This document shows, in pieces, positions 34,010 to 42,059 of a stretch of 64,000 nucleotides of DNA. Origin of the DNA: JAHRAW01 sp963693025. Its GTDB lineage: Bacteria; Pseudomonadota; Gammaproteobacteria; Arenicellales; Poriferihabitantaceae. The notes beneath the pieces were generated by a model. The model searched no databases and was not told where the DNA came from. It saw nothing but the letters and a program-made list of their open reading frames with translations. The position numbers and the translations under genes are program-made. The stretch lies in contig OY843749.1 in the NCBI GenBank assembly GCA_963693025.1, positions 2,790,001-2,854,000 on the forward strand, read 5' to 3'. Positions within the stretch are counted from its first letter, which is position 1; each line of letters opens with the position of its first letter.

Positions 34010-35521
34010 ATGGACACGTTCAACAATTTTCTCGGCGGCACGGTGGCGCTGTTCGGCGACCCCATCGGCGTGCTGGTCTTCATCGGCGGCGTGATTGGCG
34101 GCATGCTGTTCGGCGCCATTCCCGGCGTCAGCATGTTGACGCTGGCGGCCATCCTGCTGCCGTTCACCGCGCACCTCTCGCCGGAGCACGGCATCATGTT
34201 GTTCTCGGTGATTTACTGCACCGGGGTATACGGCGGCGCGATTACGGCGATTTTGTTCAACATCCCCGGCGCCCCGGAAAACGCGCCGACCGCGTTCGAC
34301 GGCTACCCGATGACGCAGAAAGGGCAAGCCGGAAAAGCGGTCGGCGCGGCGGTCATGTGCTCCGCCATCGGCGGCACCCTGTCGGCGGTGGTGATGATGG
34401 CGGCGACCGCGCCGATTGCGGGCTGGGCGATTTCGGCGTTCGGCCCGCCGGAAATCTTTGCGCTGGTGTTCTTCGGGCTGGCGGTCGCCTCCTCGGTGGG
34501 CGCCAAGACCTTCTGGAAAGGCTGGCTGTCGATCCTCGCCGGGCTGCTGGTGGCGGTGGTCGGACTCGACCCGGTGGGCGGCATCGCGCGCTACGATTTC
34601 AGCATGCCCTACCTACTGGCGGGCATCCACTTCATCCCGACCATCCTCGGCTTCTTCGCGGTCTCGGAGATTTTTATTCAAGCCGAGAGGAAGGCGTCCG
34701 GCGCGTATAAAGCGCCCAAGATGAGCGTCAACTTCCCCTCCTTACACGAGTTGCTCGCGCATAAAATCGCCGTCATCCGCTCGATTATCATCGGGTTTTT
34801 CTGCGGCATTCTGCCGGGAATCGGCGCCACGCTGGCGGCGTTCATGGGCTATAACGAAGCGGTTCGCTGGTCGAAAAAACGCGAAGAATTCGGGCGCGGC
34901 AAACTGGAAGGCGTCATAGCCTCCGAGACCGCCAACAACGCCGCCACCGGCGCCGCGATGATTCCGTTGCTCGCGCTCGGATTGCCCGGCGGCGCGCTAA
35001 CCGCGATGATGGTCGGCGTGTTTCAGATGCACGACATGGAGCCGGGACCGCTGGTGTTCCTGAACAGCGCCGACCTCGTGTGGGTGGTCTTCGCCGCGAT
35101 GTTTTTCGCCAACCTGTCCATCCTGCTCATCGGCTATCTGGAAACCCGAACCATCATCAACCTGCTGCGCATTCCGTTCCAATTTCTCGCGCCGATGATA
35201 TTGCTGCTGGCGACGGTCGGCGCGTATGCCGTGCGCGGCTTGACCATCGACGTCATCGCAATGTTCGTCGCCGGCGTGGTCGGGTTTTTCCTGCGGCGCT
35301 CCGGCTACTCGGTGGCGGGCATCGTGCTCGGTCTCATCCTCGGAAAAATCGGCGAGCAAACCTTCGCTCAGGCGATGCAGATGTTGCACTTTGAATGGAG
35401 CGGTTTTCTCGCCCGCCCCATCGCGCTCGGGTTAATAGTAGCCGGCTTCGTGACGCTGCTGGCGAGCATCTATCGCGCGTTCTTCCAAAAAAAACCCGGC
35501 GCGCAAGCGAGCATGGGCTGA
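34010..35521 (+). CDS. tctA: TctA large membrane subunit of the tripartite tricarboxylate transporter
   Basis: A 503-residue permease with about twelve membrane segments. The duplicated TctA signatures are present: GGMLFGAIPGVSMLTLAAILLPFT with YGGAITAILFNIPGAPENAPTAFDGYPM, and FCGILPGIGATLAAFMGYNEAVRWSKK with ASETANNAATGAAMIPLLALGLPG. With tctC and tctB it forms a binding-protein-dependent, ion-driven carboxylate importer. A class V PLP enzyme starts nine bases later. Confidence 0.95.
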   Translation: MDTFNNFLGGTVALFGDPIGVLVFIGGVIGGMLFGAIPGVSMLTLAAILLPFTAHLSPEHGIMLFSVIYCTGVYGGAITAILFNIPGAPENAPTAFDGYPMTQKGQAGKAVGAAVMCSAIGGTLSAVVMMAATAPIAGWAISAFGPPEIFALVFFGLAVASSVGAKTFWKGWLSILAGLLVAVVGLDPVGGIARYDFSMPYLLAGIHFIPTILGFFAVSEIFIQAERKASGAYKAPKMSVNFPSLHELLAHKIAVIRSIIIGFFCGILPGIGATLAAFMGYNEAVRWSKKREEFGRGKLEGVIASETANNAATGAAMIPLLALGLPGGALTAMMVGVFQMHDMEPGPLVFLNSADLVWVVFAAMFFANLSILLIGYLETRTIINLLRIPFQFLAPMILLLATVGAYAVRGLTIDVIAMFVAGVVGFFLRRSGYSVAGIVLGLILGKIGEQTFAQAMQMLHFEWSGFLARPIALGLIVAGFVTLLASIYRAFFQKKPGAQASMG

Positions 35522-35530
35522 GCGCAAGGC

Positions 35531-36829
35531 ATGTTCAGCGAGGCGCTGCTAGACGAAATTCGGGAGCGGTTTCACCACGTCGCCGAGTGCCCCTATCAGG
35601 GCGCGCGAATTTTTTTTGAAAACGCGGGCGGCTCGCTGACCTTGAAGTCGGTGGTCGAGGTCAACGCCCGGCTGTCCGCCATTCCCGACAATCAGGGCAG
35701 GGACAACCCGGCGTCCGTCGAGATGGGGCGCCTCATCGAGCGGGGCAGGGCGGACATGCTGGCCTTTCTCGGCGTTGAATCCGGCGAGCCTGGCGACAGT
35801 AATGGGCGAGTGTTCGTCGGCGAAAGCGGCACCGAGTGTTTGTTTCGCGTGATTCGCGCCGCGGTTCTGAGCGCCGCGAAAGACTATCCGGGCGCGCAGG
35901 TGTTGGGCGGCACGCTGGAGCATCCGGCGACGGCAAGCGCCGCCAAACGCTGGGCGGCGCAGGCGGGCGCCGACTACGTGGCGGTCGCGCACGACCCGCA
36001 CACCGGCACGGTCGGCGTCGACGACTACCGGCGGCATCTGAGCGCCGATTTGCGCGTGGCGACCCTCATCCAGACCAGCCCGGTAACCGGCATATCGGTC
36101 GATGTGAAAGCGCTCGCGGCGGCGATTCGACAGGCGTCGCCGGACTGCTTCATCGTGGTCGACGGCATTCAGCACGCCCCGCACGGCGGCATTGATGTTG
36201 AAGACTACGCCATCGACGCCTACGCGGTGTCGGCGTATAAGGTGTTTTCCCGGCACAACTACGGTTTCGCCTGGGTGTCGCCGCGGCTGAGCGTCGTGCC
36301 GCACGACAAACTGGACGGCACCGCGGACGACTTCTGGGAATTGGGCACGCGCGACGCCGCCGCCTACGCGACCTTCAGCGAAGTGGTCGACTACTTCGAC
36401 TGGCTGGGTGCGCAGGTGTCGCCGCATCCAAACGAGGCAAGCACGCGCCGGGAGCGAATCGCCGCGGCGGGCGACGCCATCGCCGCGCAGGAAAAACACC
36501 TGACCGAGGTGATGCTGCACGGCGCCGACGGTCAAAAAGGATTGGCGGACATGCCGGAAGTTTTCGTCATCGGCGGCGACGACAACGCCGGAAGGGAAGG
36601 GCTGGTGTCGCTCGCCGTGCGCGGCGTGCCGTCGGCGCAAGTCGTGAGCCGGCTGGGCGACCACGGCGTGCGCGTGCATATCCGAAAAAACGACTACTTC
36701 TCCGCCAACATCCTCACCCCGCTCAACCTGGAAACCTGCGTGCGCGTGTCGATGTGCCACTACAACACAGCAAAGGAAGTGAAGCATTTCCTCAAGGCGA
36801 TGGAGGGCATCGTCGCCGGCGGCGGCTGA
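35531..36829 (+). CDS. Class V PLP aminotransferase, cysteine-desulfurase-like (VC1184 subfamily)
   Basis: A 432-residue fold-type I PLP enzyme. FFENAGGSLTL near the start resembles the VC1184-like desulfurase-family proteins. IVVDGIQHAPHG has the PLP-binding Asp and His, and the Schiff-base Lys is in VSAYKVFSRHN. The C-terminal region lacks an obvious conserved catalytic Cys loop of IscS/SufS, so desulfurase activity is doubtful. A lyase or racemase-like role is possible. It starts nine bases after tctA, suggesting it acts on the imported compound, but that is inference. Confidence 0.82.
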   Translation: MFSEALLDEIRERFHHVAECPYQGARIFFENAGGSLTLKSVVEVNARLSAIPDNQGRDNPASVEMGRLIERGRADMLAFLGVESGEPGDSNGRVFVGESGTECLFRVIRAAVLSAAKDYPGAQVLGGTLEHPATASAAKRWAAQAGADYVAVAHDPHTGTVGVDDYRRHLSADLRVATLIQTSPVTGISVDVKALAAAIRQASPDCFIVVDGIQHAPHGGIDVEDYAIDAYAVSAYKVFSRHNYGFAWVSPRLSVVPHDKLDGTADDFWELGTRDAAAYATFSEVVDYFDWLGAQVSPHPNEASTRRERIAAAGDAIAAQEKHLTEVMLHGADGQKGLADMPEVFVIGGDDNAGREGLVSLAVRGVPSAQVVSRLGDHGVRVHIRKNDYFSANILTPLNLETCVRVSMCHYNTAKEVKHFLKAMEGIVAGGG

Positions 36830-36839
36830 GATTAGGCCG

Positions 36840-37988
36840 TCAGGGGAGTTTCAATTCGCGGCAAAAAGTGGTGAAGGGCAGCACGCGAACTCCGCCGTAA
36901 AGGTAGTCGCGGCTGCCCGTGTGAACCTGATAGAACGCCGGGATATTCGTGCGCTCGCGGAAATAGCGTATCGCCGGGTTCACGCTTTTTTCGCCGGTTT
37001 TACACTCGACCGCAAACAGCGGCTTCTTCCCGCGAAGCACGACGAAATCAACTTCGCGCCGGTCGGTGTCGCGGATAAACCGCAACCCCATCGCATGCCC
37101 CTGCGTGTCCTCAATATGGTGGCAGTATTTGAGCAGTTGACAGGCGACCAGATTCTCAAACCGCGCGCCGCCTTCGGCGACCTGAGACCAATCCCACAGG
37201 TATAGTTTCTGCTCCTTTCTGACCGCGCGAATGGTCGGCGCGCCAAACGGCGGCAGGCGAAAACAGAGATACATATTTTCCAGAATTTTCACCCAGCGCT
37301 CGACCGTCTCGTGCGCCACGCCGAGATCCTCGCGCAGACTTTTGATGGAAAGCGGCGAGCCGACCCGCGCGGGCAGGGCTTCAACCAGCAATTCAATCAG
37401 CCCGATTTCCCGAATATTTTCCAGTTCGCGCACGTCTTCGTGGATGACTCGGGACAGCCGCTCCCGCTGCCACCGCCGCCAGGTTCGCGCGTTGTGGGAA
37501 ATCAACGGCTCGGGAAAGCCGCCGAATTTGAGCAGCGTCTGCATGTCGTCCGGCGTCGGCTTCGCATTCATCTCGCGCAATGAAAACGGATGCAGGCGGT
37601 GGTAGTGATAGCGCCCCTGAAGCGAGTCGCCGCCCTTTCGGTAATAGTCGAGGCGCGCCGAGCCGGTAATCAAAAACGACACGCGTCCCGCGCCGGAGTC
37701 ATAAAACCCCTTGACCAGATTTCGCCATTTCGGATACTTGTGAATTTCATCCAGGATAATCAGTTTTTCCTTGCCCGGAAGTTCGCCGCGCAACAGCGGC
37801 GGGCGAACCGCCGGGTCATCCCAGTTCAAGTAGCCGGGATGCTTCGCCGTCTTGGTCCCAGTCTTCAGCAGCGACAAAGCGAGCGTGGTTTTGCCGACCT
37901 GCCGCGGCCCGCCGACGAACACCATTTTCTTCCGCAAGTCGGCGCGGACGGGGGCGGACAAATAGCGATTTCGGGCGGATGCGGGCAT
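36840..37988 (-). CDS. AAA_14/DUF4143 ATPase
   Basis: A 382-residue P-loop ATPase: Walker A GGPRQVGKTTL (about residue 26), Walker B LIILDEIHKYPKW, a FLITGSARLDYY sensor segment, then a winged-helix-like region and the DUF4143 C-terminus. That end carries a nuclease-like Asp-Glu-x-Lys signature (REVDFVVLRGKKPLFAVECKTG). Such proteins are common in bacteria, often as orphan mobile genes, with no settled function. ATG 37988 is preferred, with GTG at 38000 an alternative. Either start falls in or beside a perfect inverted repeat, pointing to autoregulation. It converges with the PLP enzyme gene, only ten bases from its stop. Confidence 0.88.
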   Translation of the reverse strand: MPASARNRYLSAPVRADLRKKMVFVGGPRQVGKTTLALSLLKTGTKTAKHPGYLNWDDPAVRPPLLRGELPGKEKLIILDEIHKYPKWRNLVKGFYDSGAGRVSFLITGSARLDYYRKGGDSLQGRYHYHRLHPFSLREMNAKPTPDDMQTLLKFGGFPEPLISHNARTWRRWQRERLSRVIHEDVRELENIREIGLIELLVEALPARVGSPLSIKSLREDLGVAHETVERWVKILENMYLCFRLPPFGAPTIRAVRKEQKLYLWDWSQVAEGGARFENLVACQLLKYCHHIEDTQGHAMGLRFIRDTDRREVDFVVLRGKKPLFAVECKTGEKSVNPAIRYFRERTNIPAFYQVHTGSRDYLYGGVRVLPFTTFCRELKLP

Positions 37989-38051
37989 GAGTAAAATCAC
38001 ATTAACTCGATTTTACTCATGAGTAAACTAGAGTCAACCTGATTTTACTCA
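37986..38051. promoter_or_regulatory. Inverted and direct repeats over the DUF4143 ATPase start, candidate operator
   Basis: CATGAGTAAAATC (37986-37998) and its exact complement GATTTTACTCATG (38009-38021) form a 13-base palindrome with a ten-base centre, covering the start codon. A third copy of the half-site GATTTTACTCA lies at 38041-38051. A repressor site overlapping translation initiation is the likeliest reading. The small palindrome could also form an RNA hairpin that hides the start. Confidence 0.6.
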
Positions 38052-38076
38052 CGCGCCAATCGGCGCGGCGTGATGG

Positions 38077-39294
38077 CTAGCCCGGTTGCGCCGACAGCCT
38101 CGGCAGCGGCTTTTCGTTAATCAACAGGTGGATGATTCCCGCCAGTATGCCGGCGACGATGCCCGCCCACCACATGCCGTCGTATGAGCCACTGATGTCA
38201 TACAACCGACCGCCGAGCCACACGCCGAGAAAACTGCCGACCTGGTGGCTGAGGAAGACGACGCCGAACAAGGTCGCCATGTAGCGCAGCCCGAACACCT
38301 GCACAACGATGCCCGTGGTCAGCGGGACCGTGGACAGCCACAAGATGCCCATGGCGCCGGCGAACAGGTAAATCGTGAGCTCGGTTTTCGGCGCCATCAG
38401 CAACAGAAAAATGCACACCGAGCGCGCCAGATAGATGCCGCTGAGGCTGCATTTTTTGCTCCAACGCTGCCCCATCATGCCGGACAAAAACGAGCCGGCG
38501 ATATTCATCAGCCCAATCAATGCGAGCGCGTAGGCGCCGGTCGCCGGGTTGAGTCCGAGGTCTTTGACATACGCCGGGAAATGCACGGTGATAAACGACA
38601 CGTGAAAACCGCACACGAAAAAGCCGGTGGTGAGCAGCAAAAAGCCGCGATGGGTCACCGCTTCGCTCAGCGCTTCGCCGATGCTCTGCTCGCTGTGCGG
38701 CTCGCTCGATTGGGACGGGTCGCCGGGCAACAGCAGCGCCAGCGGAATCATCAACAGCGTGGTGGCGGCGAGAATCAGCAGCGTCGTGTTCCAGCCGTAG
38801 GCGGCGATGAACCCCTGGCTGATGGGCGAAAACAAGACCTGCCCAAACGAGCCCGCCGCCGTGCCAAGCCCCAGCACCAGCGAGCGTTTTTCCGGACCCA
38901 CCACGCGCGTCATCGCCGCCAGGGCGATGGAGAACGAGGAGAAGGCGATGCCGGTTCCGGTCAGAATGCCACCGGTCAAGTGCAGCGCCAAACCGCTCTC
39001 GGCGGCGCTCATGCCCCACACCCCGACGCTGTAAATAAGCGCCCCGATGATAATCACCCGCGCGGGTCCCATGCGGTCTGCCATCGCGCCGGCAAACGGC
39101 AACGCCACGCCCCACAACAAATTCTGCAACGCCATCGCCAGCGCAAAAGTCTCCCGCGGCCAGTCGCGCGCGATGGTCATCGGCTCAAGAAACAACCCAA
39201 AAACCGAGCGAATGCCAAACCCCACATTCGAAATCACGCACCCCGCCACGAGGACGATAAGTGCGGTGCGCCAGGTGAGGGTGGAGGTGTTCAT
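38077..39294 (-). CDS. MFS transporter, monocarboxylate/oxalate-formate antiporter-like
   Basis: A 405-residue carrier with twelve predicted membrane segments. The opening (SNVGFGIRSVFGLFLEPMTIARDWPRETFALAMALQNLLWG) and the loop GAMADRMGPARVIIIGALIYSVG are typical of bacterial MCT/OFA-like MFS proteins for small organic acids. A 30-residue charged loop joins the two halves. It lies on the same strand as enoyl-CoA hydratase and malonyl-CoA decarboxylase genes, which suits a carboxylate substrate, but a 403-base gap with a repeat separates it from them. Confidence 0.87.
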   Translation of the reverse strand: MNTSTLTWRTALIVLVAGCVISNVGFGIRSVFGLFLEPMTIARDWPRETFALAMALQNLLWGVALPFAGAMADRMGPARVIIIGALIYSVGVWGMSAAESGLALHLTGGILTGTGIAFSSFSIALAAMTRVVGPEKRSLVLGLGTAAGSFGQVLFSPISQGFIAAYGWNTTLLILAATTLLMIPLALLLPGDPSQSSEPHSEQSIGEALSEAVTHRGFLLLTTGFFVCGFHVSFITVHFPAYVKDLGLNPATGAYALALIGLMNIAGSFLSGMMGQRWSKKCSLSGIYLARSVCIFLLLMAPKTELTIYLFAGAMGILWLSTVPLTTGIVVQVFGLRYMATLFGVVFLSHQVGSFLGVWLGGRLYDISGSYDGMWWAGIVAGILAGIIHLLINEKPLPRLSAQPG

Positions 39295-39338
39295 TCGATA
39301 ATATTGTAAAGAGCGGGTGCCGTCATTCCCACCGCTTC

Positions 39339-39600
39339 GTCATTCTCGAACGATAGAAAAATAGGGAGCGCCAGCGACCATATTTTTCATCGCCTTCGGG
39401 AATCTCCCTAAGTCTACCGTGAATTCCAACAAAGCCCGTGCCAATCTTAGGGAGATTGCGCGTATCATCCCTGATACGCGCCCTGCGGGCTACGCGAAAA
39501 TCCGCTCCCGGCGGATTTTTCCCGAGGACGCAAGTGTCCGTAAGCCGCCGCTTAAAAGAAAAAGCGCGGCGGCAAACGGACACTAACGCTCGAGAATGAC
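39339..39600. repeat. Dispersed palindromic element 9 (b-a', with internal insert)
   Basis: A 262-base copy with the GCGCGTATC/GATACGCGC stem and the AAAATCCGC..GCGGATTTTT hairpin between the inner boxes and the right arm. An upstream half terminus (GTCATTCCCACCGCTTC) lies at 39322-39338. Confidence 0.87.
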
Positions 39601-39652
39601 GAGTGATAGGAATGCTCGAGAATGACGAGTGATTGGAACGCTCGAGAATGAC
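39601..39652. repeat. Two extra 26-base copies of the element terminus
   Basis: Units at 39601-39626 and 39627-39652 (GAGTGATAGGAATGCTCGAG.. and GAGTGATTGGAACGCTCGAG.., each ending AATGAC) continue the terminus of element 9 in tandem. They are direct evidence that the terminal sequence duplicates on its own. Confidence 0.85.
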
Positions 39653-39697
39653 GAGTTGTAGGAATTTTTTATTTGTATCATTCATTGAGAACCCACA

Positions 39698-40474
39698 CTA
39701 CCGATGCTTCCACTCCGGCTTGCGCTTCTCCACGAACGCTGCCATGCCTTCTTTCTGGTCTTCGCTGGCGAACAGCGAATGGAATTGCCGGCGCTCAAAC
39801 AATAACCCTTCGGACAAACCGCTATCAAAGGAACGGTTAATCGACTCCTTGCATATCATCAAAGCCGGCAGCGATTTCGCGGCGATGGCTTGCGCGGTTT
39901 TCATCGTCTCTTCGAGCAACGCGTCCGCCGGCACCACGCGCGCGACCAGCCCGGCGCGCTCGGCTTCCTCGGCGGACATTATCCGCCCCGACAAACACAA
40001 TTCCATCGCCTTGGATTTGCCTACCGCGCGAATCAGCCGCTGCGTGCCGCCGGCGCCGGGGATGATGCCGAGGTTGATTTCCGGCTGCCCGAATTGCGCG
40101 CTGTCGGCGGCGATGATGAAGTCGCACATCATCGCCAACTCGCAACCGCCGCCGAGCGCATAACCGCCGACCGCAGCAATCACCGGCTTGCGGCAGCGCG
40201 TCACTTCCTCCCAGTGCTCGGTGATGAAATTCTCTTTATAAACATCCATATAGGTCTTGTCCTTCATCTCGGATATATCGGCGCCGGCGGCGAAGGATTT
40301 TTCATCGCCGGTGATAATCATCGCACCAATGGCATCGTCCCGCTCAAACCCCGCCAACGCCCGCCCCAGTTCAATCATCAACGCCGTGGAAAGGGCGTTG
40401 AGCATTTTGGGCCGATTGAGCGTGACGACACCGACCCGGTCGTGGGTTTCAACGATGAGATGGGAGTAGGGCAT
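39698..40474 (-). CDS. Enoyl-CoA hydratase
   Basis: A 258-residue crotonase-family enzyme, hydrating enoyl-CoA. LNRPKMLNAL opens the fold, FAAGADISEMK forms the oxyanion hole, and both catalytic Glu residues are present in ALGGGCELAMMCD and FGQPEINLGIIPGAGGTQRL. This matches mitochondrial-type ECHS1/PaaF-like hydratases and also acryloyl-CoA hydratase (AcuH) candidates. The ATG at 40474 is chosen because the 42 residues upstream do not resemble the family. It follows the malonyl-CoA decarboxylase gene after 131 bases on the same strand. Confidence 0.94.
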   Translation of the reverse strand: MPYSHLIVETHDRVGVVTLNRPKMLNALSTALMIELGRALAGFERDDAIGAMIITGDEKSFAAGADISEMKDKTYMDVYKENFITEHWEEVTRCRKPVIAAVGGYALGGGCELAMMCDFIIAADSAQFGQPEINLGIIPGAGGTQRLIRAVGKSKAMELCLSGRIMSAEEAERAGLVARVVPADALLEETMKTAQAIAAKSLPALMICKESINRSFDSGLSEGLLFERRQFHSLFASEDQKEGMAAFVEKRKPEWKHR

Positions 40475-40605
40475 TTTGCGGAGGTTTGTTGGTTGAGGTT
40501 GATTGAGTTGCGCGCTGTTTGAGCAGGCGGATGTCGCGGGATAATGCCACCGTGCGGTGTGTATGGCAAGGGGCGACGGCATTCCCAACCCCGCCACCAC
40601 TCAGA

Positions 40606-41904
40606 CTACAACAACCGCCGAACACGCGACGAGCAAATCACCTCGCCATCGTTGGCGAACGCCTCATGATTACGCTCAATCGCATCCAAATCGTACAGAT
40701 AGTTAACCATCACCCCCCAGGAATTTTTCCACCCGCGTGGGCTGGGGTCGGCGTTGGCGTTGAGCCATTCAAGCCGCGCGCCGTTGCCGAGGTGGAAGCG
40801 TGCCACGCGGTCGAGCGGGCCATTGCCGGGGGTTTTGGCTTTGATTAGGTAGCGCGCGGTCACCTCCGGCAGAATCTTGTCGGCGGCGTCCGCGCCTTCC
40901 GCGCCATCGCCGGACTCCAACGCCAACAACCCCGTGCGCTGCGCTTCGCTCAACGCGCCCGCTTCGCCGCGCTCGCATTCGGCGCGCGCCCAGCGCCGCA
41001 AGCCCGGAACCGGCGACAGCGTGGCGAAGGTTTTGAGCCCTTTGAGTTCCGCCTGCAATTCTTCAACCACTTGCTTGATGAGGAAATTGCCGAACGAGAT
41101 GCCGCGCAAGCCGGCTTGGCAGTTGGAGATGGAGTAGAACGCCGCCACGGTCGCCGCGCCGGGATTGAGCGTCGCGCGCCCGCCGGCGAGTATGGGGCTG
41201 ATGGCGCCGGGGATGTCGCCGGTCAGCGCCACCTCCACGAAAATCAACGGGTCATCGGCGAGCGCCGGGTGAAAAAACGCATACAGGCGGCGGTCGGGCG
41301 CGGCCACGCGCAGGCGCAAATCATCCCAGCCGTCGATGGCGTGCACCGCTTCGTAGGCGATGATTTTCTCCAAGACTTCCGCCGGGCTCGACCAGTCGAT
41401 GCGCCGCAACTCAAGGAAGCCGCGATTGAACCACGACGCCAGCAAGTGGCGGAAATCCCCGTCCAACTGTTCCAGCGCGGCGTCCGCTTTGGCCGCCCGC
41501 AGCAGGTCGGCGCGCATCGCAACCAGCGCCCGCGTGCCGCCCGGCGCGCGGTTCAGGCGGCGAATCAACTTCTGGCTCTGCGGCTCGCTGGCGAAGTGAA
41601 TGGTGCGCGGGTCAGCGCCGCCGTCCGAGCGTTGCCAGGCGTCAAGCGCGCGTTTGAGCGCCGCCTCGTCGACGCCGAAACGCCGCGCCGCCTCGGCGAA
41701 GAAGGCGCGCTTGCCGGCGTCGTCCAGGCGGCCATAGCGCTCAAGAATTTCCTGCGCCAGCGCCAGCCCGGTCGCTTCGCCCCGCCCCGACAGCAACGCC
41801 GCGCAAAAGTCGCCGAGGCTTTTTTGCGCGGCGCCGGAGGAGACCAGCGAATGCCCCACCTCGGCGATGCGCGAAAACAGGTCGAGCAGCCGCGGAGTTC
41901 TCAT
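40606..41904 (-). CDS. Malonyl-CoA decarboxylase
   Basis: Converts malonyl-CoA to acetyl-CoA and CO2. It has 432 residues, with a helical N-terminal oligomerisation domain (about 1-160) and a GNAT-like catalytic domain. The family blocks IFVEVALTGDIPGAISPIL, AAFYSISNCQAGLRGISFGNFLIKQV, TFATLSPVPGLRRW and ARFHLGNGARLEWLNANAD are all recognisable, the last holding the conserved catalytic His. The fold and motifs are those of MLYCD/MatA. It is divergent from the PrpE-like synthetase, 155 bases away. Confidence 0.95.
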   Translation of the reverse strand: MRTPRLLDLFSRIAEVGHSLVSSGAAQKSLGDFCAALLSGRGEATGLALAQEILERYGRLDDAGKRAFFAEAARRFGVDEAALKRALDAWQRSDGGADPRTIHFASEPQSQKLIRRLNRAPGGTRALVAMRADLLRAAKADAALEQLDGDFRHLLASWFNRGFLELRRIDWSSPAEVLEKIIAYEAVHAIDGWDDLRLRVAAPDRRLYAFFHPALADDPLIFVEVALTGDIPGAISPILAGGRATLNPGAATVAAFYSISNCQAGLRGISFGNFLIKQVVEELQAELKGLKTFATLSPVPGLRRWARAECERGEAGALSEAQRTGLLALESGDGAEGADAADKILPEVTARYLIKAKTPGNGPLDRVARFHLGNGARLEWLNANADPSPRGWKNSWGVMVNYLYDLDAIERNHEAFANDGEVICSSRVRRLL

Positions 41905-42059
41905 CGGGCGGTGGATGGCTTAGCGTAATACGCGCCGCTATCCCAAATTGGATTGATTTGCATTAGTATTGCCGTTGGAACGCTATCTTAAAGCCGCGCG
42001 AGCGCGCACGGCGACGATGGCACGGCGACGATTATAAATCCAATGAAGCGGAGATGCCC

